NCBI GenBank assembly: GCA_944325075.1
Contig: CALUYU010000008.1
Coordinates: forward strand, 1 to 51,075
Direction: 5' to 3'
Length of the DNA: 51,075 nucleotides
Source of the DNA: Candidatus Gastranaerophilales bacterium
Lineage (GTDB): Bacteria; Cyanobacteriota; Vampirovibrionia; Gastranaerophilales; Gastranaerophilaceae
This document shows, piece by piece, positions 33,864 to 41,073 of the stretch. The position numbers and the translations under genes are program-made. The notes beneath the pieces were generated by a model that saw nothing but the letters and a program-made list of their open reading frames with translations, did no database searches and had not been told where the DNA came from. Numbering within the stretch: position 1 is the first letter of the stretch; the number at the start of each line of letters is the position of its first letter.

Positions 33864-34586
33864 ATGCATACAGAAAAATTTTTAAAAACAGATGATAAAG
33901 TCACAATTGCCGTAAATCATTTTGATGGTCAGACCGAAGCTGTTGTAATAATATGTCCGGGGTGGTTCATGACAAAGGATAGTAAGAGTTTTTATTCTAT
34001 GTCAAAAGAGTTTTCCAAGCATTATGATGTAATTGCAATGGATTTTCGCGGGCATGGAAAAAGCAGCGGTTTTTATACATTTACAAGCAACGAACCTATG
34101 GATTTAAAATGCGTTGTGGAATTTGCAAAGAGTAAATATAGAAAAATATATCTGCTTGGTTTTTCCCTTGGGGCTGCGGTTACACTAATACATGCAGCAA
34201 ATGCTAATGACATAGACAAAGTAATTGCTGTATCTGCACCTTCTGATTTTTGCAGAATTGAAAATCAAATGTGGCGACAAGAGGCCTGGAAGCCTACTAT
34301 ATTTAAAAAATTTGAGCCTAAAAGATGGATTTCCGTAAGACCTGGTTTAATTACAAAAAAGAAAGTTAAGCCAATTGACATTGTCAAAGAGATAGATTGT
34401 CCGATATTATTTATTGCCGGAGAAAAGGATCCGACTGTTTTTCCCTGGCATACTAAAAAACTCTATGACCTGGCCGGCGGAGTTAAACGATTTGAGCTGT
34501 TTGAAAATTGTTCCCATGCAGAAGATTTGTTTCTTGAGGCTAAAGAAAAATTTATGTCATTATGTTTTGATTTTTTAGATAATTAA
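33864..34586 (+). CDS. Alpha/beta hydrolase
   Basis: A 240-residue cytoplasmic hydrolase of the serine aminopeptidase/BAAT type. It has an early HG-like oxyanion motif (ICPGWFMTKDS), DFRGHGKSSG near 70, the nucleophile elbow GFSLGAAV at about 99-106 (Ser101), the acid in GEKDPTVFP near 194, and the catalytic His in ENCSHAEDLF near 217. It is not closely similar to the hydrolase at 22831. The substrate is unknown. An extended -10 (TGTTATAAT, ending 33830) lies upstream. Confidence 0.8.
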   Translation: MHTEKFLKTDDKVTIAVNHFDGQTEAVVIICPGWFMTKDSKSFYSMSKEFSKHYDVIAMDFRGHGKSSGFYTFTSNEPMDLKCVVEFAKSKYRKIYLLGFSLGAAVTLIHAANANDIDKVIAVSAPSDFCRIENQMWRQEAWKPTIFKKFEPKRWISVRPGLITKKKVKPIDIVKEIDCPILFIAGEKDPTVFPWHTKKLYDLAGGVKRFELFENCSHAEDLFLEAKEKFMSLCFDFLDN

Positions 34587-34668
34587 AGATTTTAATATCC
34601 GGGACTGTTGGGATTATTTATTTCCGTAACTTAGCCATATAGCTAATGTAACAGTTTCAACAAGGTAC

Positions 34669-34697
34669 TTGCTATATTTTCAATTCACTGATAATAT
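34669..34697 (+). promoter_or_regulatory. Promoter of the first SulP gene (leaderless)
   Basis: TTGCTA (34669-34674), 17-bp spacer, TAATAT (34692-34697) preceded by TGA. The chosen ATG at 34704 is six bases downstream, so the transcript should begin at the start codon. Confidence 0.55.
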
Positions 34698-34703
34698 TTG
34701 AAT

Positions 34704-36236
34704 ATGATGAATAATATATTAAATTTTACCTCAATGAAGAAAGACTTATTAGCGTCTGTTATAGTATTTTTAATTGCAATGCCGCTTGCAATAGGAATTT
34801 CTATTGCCTGCGGACTTCCGGTTTATAGCGGCTTAATTTCTGCAATTATAGGCGGTATTGTGGTCGGAGCGTTTTCCGGAAATTCCTTGCAGGTTTCGGG
34901 GCCGGCTGCGGGGCTTATCTTAATTATCACAGATATTATTGCAACACAAGGTGTTGAAAAACTTTTTATGATTATTTTTATTGTCGGGTTAATGCAGATA
35001 ACATTTGGTCTGTTTTCACTTGGCAAATGGTTCCGAGCTATTTCTCCCGCAATAATTCAGGGTATGCTTGCAGGAATCGGGATTTCAATTTTCCTTTCTC
35101 AGTTCCATATTATGCTTGATAGCAAGCCTAAGAATACTTTTATAGAAAATATTTCGGATTTATTAAGAGTTTTATATAATTCTGTTTTGCCTTTTGATGG
35201 TTCACAGCACCATATCGCTTGTTTCATCGGAATTCTGACAATTGGTACTGTTATTCTTTGGAATAATATTCCGAATAAAAAATTTAAGGTTATTCCGGCA
35301 GCTCTTGTTGCGGTAATTCTTGCAGCGATTGTTGCCGCTATATTTCATTTGGATGTAATTAATTATATAGAAGTTGGTTCAAATTTTTGGAAAAATGTAA
35401 ACTTAATAAATTTGGAGACTTTTAAATTTGCTTTTGCTCCGAAAATTTTACTGAGCGCATTGATTATTACGTTTATTGCCAGTGCCGAAACTCTTTTGAC
35501 ATCTAATGCAATAGATAAGATGTGCGAGCGTTCAAAAACTGATTATAATAAAGAAATTATTGCCCAGGGAATTGGGAATTCTTTATCAGGTCTTGTCGGA
35601 GGTCTTCCTATCACAGGTGTTATTGTTAGAAGTGCTGCTAATATTAATGCCGATGCGCAGTCAAGATTTTCTACTATTATGCATGGGTTTTGGATTGTGC
35701 TTTTTGTTACATTCTTCCCGCAGGTACTTAATTATATTCCTCAGGCAGCACTTGCTGCTATTCTTGTTTATACCGGATATAAGCTTGTTGATGTGCAGGA
35801 AGCAAAAAAACTTTATCGCTTGAGTAAGGGTGAATTTGCAATTTATATGATTACGCTTGTTTCAATTCTGTTTACAAATCTTTTTGAAGGGATTTTAATC
35901 GGTTTCGGGGCTGCTCTTGCCAAAAGCGTGTTTAAGTTGTTAAGGGTACATATTTATATTGAAGATGAAAATGAAAATAAGAAAATTGTTAAATTGTCAG
36001 GAAATATTATATTCTTACAACTTCCTCAACTTATAGATATTTTTGATAATCTTCCTGAGGATAAAGATATTTATGTTTGTGCGGACAGATTGCACTTCAT
36101 TGATCATGCGTGTGCTGATTTTATCCGAGATTGGGAAGCAGGCCGAAAGAATAATAAATTCACAACAGAAGTTGATTGGAAAAGTATAAGAAGAACTTAT
36201 CCTAACTTTAAATGGAAAAACTTTCATAAGGAATAG
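34704..36236 (+). CDS. SulP (SLC26) family anion permease
   Basis: An inner-membrane anion transporter of about 510 residues; SulP members carry sulfate, bicarbonate or dicarboxylates. It has the SulP opening (DLLASVIVFLIAMPLAIGISIACGLP), the GAFSGNSLQVSGPAAGL core, SAETLLTSNAIDKM, and GNSLSGLVGGLPITGVIVRS. A short STAS-like cytoplasmic tail starts near 425 (IVKLSGNIIFLQLPQLIDIF). The frame opens at TTG 34698, but ATG 34704 fits the promoter spacing. A second SulP with a longer STAS domain follows at 37985. The substrate cannot be fixed from sequence. Confidence 0.88.
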   Translation: MMNNILNFTSMKKDLLASVIVFLIAMPLAIGISIACGLPVYSGLISAIIGGIVVGAFSGNSLQVSGPAAGLILIITDIIATQGVEKLFMIIFIVGLMQITFGLFSLGKWFRAISPAIIQGMLAGIGISIFLSQFHIMLDSKPKNTFIENISDLLRVLYNSVLPFDGSQHHIACFIGILTIGTVILWNNIPNKKFKVIPAALVAVILAAIVAAIFHLDVINYIEVGSNFWKNVNLINLETFKFAFAPKILLSALIITFIASAETLLTSNAIDKMCERSKTDYNKEIIAQGIGNSLSGLVGGLPITGVIVRSAANINADAQSRFSTIMHGFWIVLFVTFFPQVLNYIPQAALAAILVYTGYKLVDVQEAKKLYRLSKGEFAIYMITLVSILFTNLFEGILIGFGAALAKSVFKLLRVHIYIEDENENKKIVKLSGNIIFLQLPQLIDIFDNLPEDKDIYVCADRLHFIDHACADFIRDWEAGRKNNKFTTEVDWKSIRRTYPNFKWKNFHKE

Positions 36237-36244
36237 TATTTTCT

Positions 36245-37876
36245 TTACTTCTTTTTTAAATTCTTAATCGCATATTTCCCGAAATCAGGAATGTCGTCTG
36301 CTGATGTAAAAATTTCAAGATAACACATTCTTTCAGTCTGTTCAATTTTTACAATCTTCAGGAGATCATCTAATTCTTTTTCGGTAGTAGCTTTCCCGGT
36401 AAAAACTCTGTCTCCAAAGATGTTTGGAATATCAAGATATTTCCAGGAAGTTATGTTATTGTATTTGGCGTTAAAATCTTTTGAAAGCGTTCTCTCGATA
36501 GTATAACCGTAATTATTAAGTACGATGATAATTGGGTTTAAATTCTTTGAAATTATATTTGAAAGTTCCTGAATAGTTAATTGATGGGCCCCTTCTCCGG
36601 TAATTAATATTGCCCGTCTGCTTTTATCAGCAAGGCATATCCCAAGTAAAGCAGGAGTTGCCCATCCTATAGAAGCCCAATAGTATTGGTTCTCAAACCT
36701 TAATTCGTCGGGAAATGTCATTGCTGCTATCCCAAACATTGAGATTCCAACGTCATTTATTAATATGTCATTAGATTCGAGAAATTCTTCTAATCTTGCA
36801 TATAAATATGAAGATGTTAGTTCAACGTCTCGTGGAGATTCTGTTTTAGGGTATATTTTATGCATTTTAAAAGAAATTTTATTATGTTCTAAAATATTTT
36901 TGTTCAGTGTGTCTAAGAGTTCTGTCATAGAAATGTTTTCATAGCTGCAATTTTTAACAACGGAATAGTTTTCGTATATGCATATATCAGATTTAAGGTC
37001 ATAACCGAATAAATTAAAATCACTGAATATTGTTCCAATCGAAATTATACAGTCAGAATTTTTAATAAACTTATAAAGTTTATCATCGACGTATTCTCCA
37101 AGAAATGTCCCCAGATAATTATCAGAGCTTTCATTTATAATGCCTTTACCCATTAGAAAACTGCAAAAAGGGATGCTTGATTTTGCAAGAAAGGATTTTA
37201 ATTTATTAACGGCGCTTAAAGATCTTATCCGACTACCTGTTATTGCAATTGGATTTTGGGAACTATTTAGGGCTTTTATAATTTCGTCTGCGGCTTTAAT
37301 TAGATTTTTTTCATTAGAAAAAATATTAATATCAGATGGATTATCGTCTATCTCGACATCACATATATCCTGGGGGATCGCAATATATACCGGAGATTTC
37401 CGTCTCTTTAGCTCTTCAATACATTCGTCAATTTCTTTGTTTATGTCTAAACTTTTTGTCAGCATAACTGCTTTTGCAGTAATCTTTGAAAATATATCGG
37501 TAAATATACAGTAATCGGGTGGAAATAAATTATGATGAATAATTTCATTTTTTAAGATTTTTTCTGTAGAAGGCATTCCGACTAACATCAATATCGGAAT
37601 ATTTTCTGCTGCACTTCCAGCCAAAGAATTTATACAGGAAAGCTCTCCTACTCCGTAAGTTGTTATAAGTACACCGGCCCCTTTTATTCTTGCATAACCG
37701 TCTGCTGAGTATCCGGCGTTAAGTTCATTTGTTGACCCGATCCAGTTTAGGGTCTTACTGCTTTCTACTGCTTCTATAAGCTTGAAACTGTAGTCTCCGG
37801 GAACGCCGAAAACTTCTGTTACTCCAAGTTTTTCGATTGTTTTAGCAAGATATTTACTCACTTTTATTTTTTTCAT
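36245..37876 (-). CDS. Thiamine diphosphate-dependent 2-oxoacid decarboxylase
   Basis: A 543-residue enzyme of the pyruvate/indolepyruvate decarboxylase family (2-oxoacid to aldehyde plus CO2). The activating Glu51 lies in STNELNAGYSADGYAR, the catalytic HH pair in IIHHNL near 111, and the ThDP/Mg motif is GEGAHQLTIQELS...NNYGYTIER near 425-455. The usual GDG is GEG here, a conservative change at a metal ligand. The overall pattern (ThDP site, WKYLDIPNIFGD) is closer to indolepyruvate/branched-chain oxoacid decarboxylases than to acetolactate synthase. It may serve fermentative aldehyde or fusel alcohol formation. Start ATG 37876 is preferred to an upstream TTG at 37918. It converges on the first SulP gene, 8 bases apart. 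Confidence 0.87.
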   Translation of the reverse strand: MKKIKVSKYLAKTIEKLGVTEVFGVPGDYSFKLIEAVESSKTLNWIGSTNELNAGYSADGYARIKGAGVLITTYGVGELSCINSLAGSAAENIPILMLVGMPSTEKILKNEIIHHNLFPPDYCIFTDIFSKITAKAVMLTKSLDINKEIDECIEELKRRKSPVYIAIPQDICDVEIDDNPSDINIFSNEKNLIKAADEIIKALNSSQNPIAITGSRIRSLSAVNKLKSFLAKSSIPFCSFLMGKGIINESSDNYLGTFLGEYVDDKLYKFIKNSDCIISIGTIFSDFNLFGYDLKSDICIYENYSVVKNCSYENISMTELLDTLNKNILEHNKISFKMHKIYPKTESPRDVELTSSYLYARLEEFLESNDILINDVGISMFGIAAMTFPDELRFENQYYWASIGWATPALLGICLADKSRRAILITGEGAHQLTIQELSNIISKNLNPIIIVLNNYGYTIERTLSKDFNAKYNNITSWKYLDIPNIFGDRVFTGKATTEKELDDLLKIVKIEQTERMCYLEIFTSADDIPDFGKYAIKNLKKK

Positions 37877-37950
37877 ATTTATAAGTTTATTTATTAATAT
37901 AATTTTTTTATTCGCCAATTCGGTAAATATTATTTATATGTTTTTAAAAT

Positions 37951-37978
37951 TTGAGGGAGTATTCTTTTATGTTATATT
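37951..37978 (+). promoter_or_regulatory. Promoter of the second SulP gene (leaderless)
   Basis: TTGAGG (37951-37956), 16-bp spacer, TATATT (37973-37978) with an upstream TG. ATG 37985 is six bases downstream. Confidence 0.5.
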
Positions 37979-37984
37979 AAGTTT

Positions 37985-39631
37985 ATGAGTAAATCAGTTG
38001 TTATTAAAAGGTGGTTTAGTATATTTACCGGAGACTTGTTTGGCGGGGTGAACGCGGCAATTATTGCATTGCCTCAGGCGCTGGCCTTTGGTGTTGCAAC
38101 AGGTTTCGGGGCAGGCGCAGGTGTTTGGGGCGCAATAATTCTTACATTTATAGCGGGGATTATTGGGTCAAAGGTTCCCATGATTTCCGGGATTACTGGG
38201 CCGGTTGCAATCGTTATTGCCTCTATTATGCATGCTTTAAACCAGGATATTAGTTCTGTTATTTTTATAATTTTTATTGCGGGAATATTGCAGATTATAC
38301 TTGCAATGACAAAACTTTCAGATATAGTAAAATATGTTCCGTATCCGGTAATTTCGGGCTTTATGAATGGGGTTGGAGCTATAATTATTATCATGCAGCT
38401 GAACCCTCTTTTCGGGCTTGAACCTTTTTCTAATACAATAGAAAGCATAAAAAATTTACTTTTAACTTTGCAATTTGTAAACATTCAAGCCTTAGGCTTG
38501 GGATTATTGACACTGGCAATTGTTTTCTTTACCCCAAAATTTATAAATAAAATTCTTCCATCACAAATAATTGCACTTATTTTATGTACGTTGATTTCTG
38601 TAAAATTTGGTATGCATGTATCAAGAATTTCTGAGATTTCCGCGGCATTTCCGGAGATTGTTGTGCCAAAAACCAATCTTCACGACTTTATAACATATTT
38701 TCACTATGCGGTAACGCTTGCGATTATCTTGTCATCTGAAACCCTTTTAACCGGGTTGGTATGTAATTCTATTACCAAGACAAATATTCCGGCTCGTCAG
38801 TTGTTAATTCCTCAGGGGATAGGAAATATTTTATGTTCATTTACCGGAACTTTGCCCGGAGCCGCGGCAACTATGCGTACTGTTGCTGCAATTAAAACCG
38901 GGGCAACAACAAAAGGTGCCTCAATTATTAGTGCAATAGTATTGATTTTATGTTTGTCTGTTTTTTCAAATTTTGTTGCTCAAATTCCTCTTCCTGTTCT
39001 TGCGGGAATTTTGATAAAAATTGGTTATGATATTCTTGATCTTAAACTTATTAAAGTAATTAAATATGCGCCCCGTGATGATTTGTATGTGCTGCTTGTT
39101 GTTTTTGTTTTAACTGTATTTTATAACCTGATAGCAGCTGTCGGAGCCGGGATTGTTTTGGCGGCTCTATTATATGCAAAAAGGCTTGCGGATCAAACAA
39201 CTCTTGTACAAAAAGAAGTTATTGACCCTGATATTCAAGATTTTGAAAAAGGAATTGAGGAAAGTTATAGTCATAAAATTCGCGTTGTTCACATAAACGG
39301 GCAATTTTTCTTTGGTTCTGCAACCCAGCTTGTATCACATTTTGATGAGATTTTGGGAACAAAGTATTTAATTTTGGTATATGATTCGGAAGCTGCACTT
39401 GATATTTCTGCAATTTTTGCGCTGGAAGATATTATTACCAGGCTTAGATCCCAGCATATCAGACTACTTTTAGTAATTAAAAATGCCCAAATCCATGAAC
39501 AATTAGAAAAACATTCAGTAACTGCGCAAATAGGTGAATGCCATATTTTTTATGAAGAACTTGAGGCTGTAAATTTTGCAAAACAGGCATTACAAAGATG
39601 TCTGCATATTGAAGAAGAGGAAAATAAATAA
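37985..39631 (+). CDS. SulP family anion permease with STAS domain
   Basis: A 548-residue SulP transporter: FTGDLFGGVNAAIIALPQALAFGVATGFGAGAG at the start, MISGITGPVAIVIAS core, SSETLLTGLVCNSITK, LPGAAATMRTVAAIKTG, and a C-terminal STAS domain (about 430-535: KIRVVHINGQFFFGSATQLV, LILVYDSEAALDISAIFALEDII). It differs clearly from the SulP at 34704, so the two probably carry different anions. It is divergent from the oxoacid decarboxylase. Confidence 0.88.
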   Translation: MSKSVVIKRWFSIFTGDLFGGVNAAIIALPQALAFGVATGFGAGAGVWGAIILTFIAGIIGSKVPMISGITGPVAIVIASIMHALNQDISSVIFIIFIAGILQIILAMTKLSDIVKYVPYPVISGFMNGVGAIIIIMQLNPLFGLEPFSNTIESIKNLLLTLQFVNIQALGLGLLTLAIVFFTPKFINKILPSQIIALILCTLISVKFGMHVSRISEISAAFPEIVVPKTNLHDFITYFHYAVTLAIILSSETLLTGLVCNSITKTNIPARQLLIPQGIGNILCSFTGTLPGAAATMRTVAAIKTGATTKGASIISAIVLILCLSVFSNFVAQIPLPVLAGILIKIGYDILDLKLIKVIKYAPRDDLYVLLVVFVLTVFYNLIAAVGAGIVLAALLYAKRLADQTTLVQKEVIDPDIQDFEKGIEESYSHKIRVVHINGQFFFGSATQLVSHFDEILGTKYLILVYDSEAALDISAIFALEDIITRLRSQHIRLLLVIKNAQIHEQLEKHSVTAQIGECHIFYEELEAVNFAKQALQRCLHIEEEENK

Positions 39632-39822
39632 ATTTGATAACACTAACTGTCCTTCAGAACTCGTTTAAGGATCTATCCACCAACAACATGAACATTTCCC
39701 TTGCGTCCCTGACAGCGCAGCGTCATAATGTAGTGCCTCAGGCACAAAAAGAAAGCACTATGAGTCGTGAGATTTAATTTATCCTTTAAGGACTTAAAAC
39801 GAATTTTTTTTAGTTAATGTAG

Positions 39823-39841
39823 GTTGGGCTTTCAGCCCAAC
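39823..39841. repeat. GTTGGG-type hairpin repeat
   Basis: GTTGGGCT-TTC-AGCCCAAC, with the flanking TTAAT/ATTAA also able to pair. The left arm (GTAGGTTGGG) recurs in a stronger hairpin at 50967-51000, pointing to a dispersed repeat family. The stretch 39632-39810 before it has the small dyad GTGCC-TCA-GGCAC and no gene that I can support. Confidence 0.6.
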
Positions 39842-39869
39842 ATTAAAATTTAATTTTTTATCCTCCCCC

Positions 39870-39897
39870 TTGCAAAACTTGAAAAATAATGTATAAT
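39870..39897 (+). promoter_or_regulatory. Promoter of the G-tract mini-gene
   Basis: TTGCAA (39870-39875), 16-bp spacer, TATAAT (39892-39897), followed by a strong AAAAAGGAGG ribosome-binding site at 39903-39912. Confidence 0.65.
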
Positions 39898-39920
39898 AAA
39901 AGAAAAAGGAGGATAAACAC

Positions 39921-39965
39921 ATGGGAAAGCCAATAATAGCAAGGCATACGGGGGGGGGGGGGTAA
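39921..39965 (+). CDS. Mini-gene with a 13-G tract after codon 10
   Basis: A strong Shine-Dalgarno (AAAGGAGG) sits eight bases before an ATG encoding MGKPIIARHT and then a run of 13 G (39950-39962) followed at once by TAA, giving a 14-residue peptide. With one G more (or two fewer) the frame reads on to a 27-residue peptide ending at 40003; with one fewer it runs through the terminator to 40083. The unit has its own promoter and intrinsic terminator. A long G run right after a start codon is typical of slipped-strand phase variation but is also a common assembly or sequencing weak point. I do not recognise the peptide; the transcript could instead act as an RNA. Confidence 0.35.
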   Translation: MGKPIIARHTGGGG

Positions 39966-40047
39966 AGAACCTCAAGGGGGACAAGGGTTTCCCAATATTT
40001 TGATTAAAATAAATAAATTCTCTTTTAAAAATAAATTATTAAGAAGA

Positions 40048-40073
40048 ACGTATGAGAATCCTCATGCGTTTTT
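40048..40073 (+). terminator. Intrinsic terminator of the mini-gene
   Basis: ACGTATGAG-AATC-CTCATGCGT forms a 9-bp stem (one G-T pair) followed by TTTTTG. It lies 83 bases after the 13-G stop codon. Confidence 0.75.
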
Positions 40074-40151
40074 GTGTTGCTGAGAGTATATTGACAAATA
40101 TTAAAATAAGGCATTAAATATAGTATAATAAAAATAAGATATGGAGGATTT

Positions 40152-41000
40152 ATGCATAAGCTGTCAAACATGTTTAATTTAGTGAATGTATTCAAAAATA
40201 GATTGGAGTTTAATTTTGTAAAATTCGTTTCGGTGAACTCTAGATCCTCTATTCAATTGGGATTTACTCTTGCTGAAGTTCTCATAACTCTTGGTGTTAT
40301 AGGTGTTGTTGCGGCGCTTACGCTGCCTACTTTGATAAATAATTACGAGAAACAGCTCACAGTAACAAGGTTAAAATATTCATATAATATTTTTAGTAAT
40401 TTGATTCGCCGATCAGAAGCCGACCACGGCAATATTACGGAATGGGGGTTGGACGCTGAAGGTAATAAAGAGTATAATCTCGACAGTCAAAAGGTTATTC
40501 GTACCCAATTTATATTAAAATATATTTTACCGTATTTGCAAGGTGCTCGATTTTCTGATAGTAAAATGAAAACTTATGCAGACTATGGATATAAAACTCC
40601 GATAGTAACTCGTGACGGTGACGTCTGGGGCCCTTTAGACGGAGCTCCGCCTATTATTCAGCTTGCAAACGGATCGCTTTTAATAGTTTCTTTTGCTACT
40701 ATGACCGGATCTGACGGTAAAACGCTGTTATCTGGCTTGTATTTTGTTGTCGATATTAATGGTCCGAGCGGTAAAAACCAGATAGGAAAAGATGTTTTCT
40801 TCTTTTGTATTCCTTTTGTTGTAAACACGAAAGTTTTGTTTTATCAATCCTATACTGTTAGTGATGATAATCATATCAGGCTTAACCCAAGTAGAGCTAA
40901 CAGAACTTACGTCTTGAATCAATGCAAAGCAACAGGATTTCATTGCGGGTATCTTATCCAAATGGATGGCTGGCAGATCAGAGATGATTATCCTTGGTAA
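40152..41000 (+). CDS. Type IV pilin-like (prepilin N-terminal methylation) protein
   Basis: A 282-residue pseudopilin-like protein. The class III/prepilin peptidase site is G37|F38 with Glu42 (QLGFTLAEVLITLGVIGVVAALTLP), preceded by an unusually long 37-residue leader. Residues 38-60 form the hydrophobic polymerisation helix, then a basic loop (NNYEKQLTVTRLKYSYNIF) and a globular domain with a late Cys pair region (CKATGFHC). Many copies of such proteins, with this exact helix style, occur in gut Melainabacteria-like genomes, where their function is not well known. Start ATG 40152 follows GGAGG. A TATAAT lies at 40124-40129. Confidence 0.87.
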   Translation: MHKLSNMFNLVNVFKNRLEFNFVKFVSVNSRSSIQLGFTLAEVLITLGVIGVVAALTLPTLINNYEKQLTVTRLKYSYNIFSNLIRRSEADHGNITEWGLDAEGNKEYNLDSQKVIRTQFILKYILPYLQGARFSDSKMKTYADYGYKTPIVTRDGDVWGPLDGAPPIIQLANGSLLIVSFATMTGSDGKTLLSGLYFVVDINGPSGKNQIGKDVFFFCIPFVVNTKVLFYQSYTVSDDNHIRLNPSRANRTYVLNQCKATGFHCGYLIQMDGWQIRDDYPW

Positions 41001-41024
41001 TATGTATGGAACAATATCCGCTCA

Positions 41025-41062
41025 AACAAAAACTCTCCACTTTACTGGAGAGTTTTTGTTTC
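41025..41062. terminator. Bidirectional intrinsic terminator
   Basis: A perfect 16-bp inverted repeat (AAACAAAAACTCTCCA with TGGAGAGTTTTTGTTT) around loop CTTTAC. It sits between the converging pilin-like and phosphohexomutase genes and can serve both. Confidence 0.92.
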
Positions 41063-41073
41063 GAATTTTAAAT

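Noticed and set aside
34704-39631. The two SulP genes as a recent duplication flanking the decarboxylase
   Set aside because: Their sequences differ throughout, including motif details and STAS length, so they are not a recent repeat.
39865-39980. CCCCCTTG/CAAGGGGG inverted repeat as an invertible promoter
   Set aside because: Eight bases are too few to support site-specific inversion and no recombinase gene is in the window.
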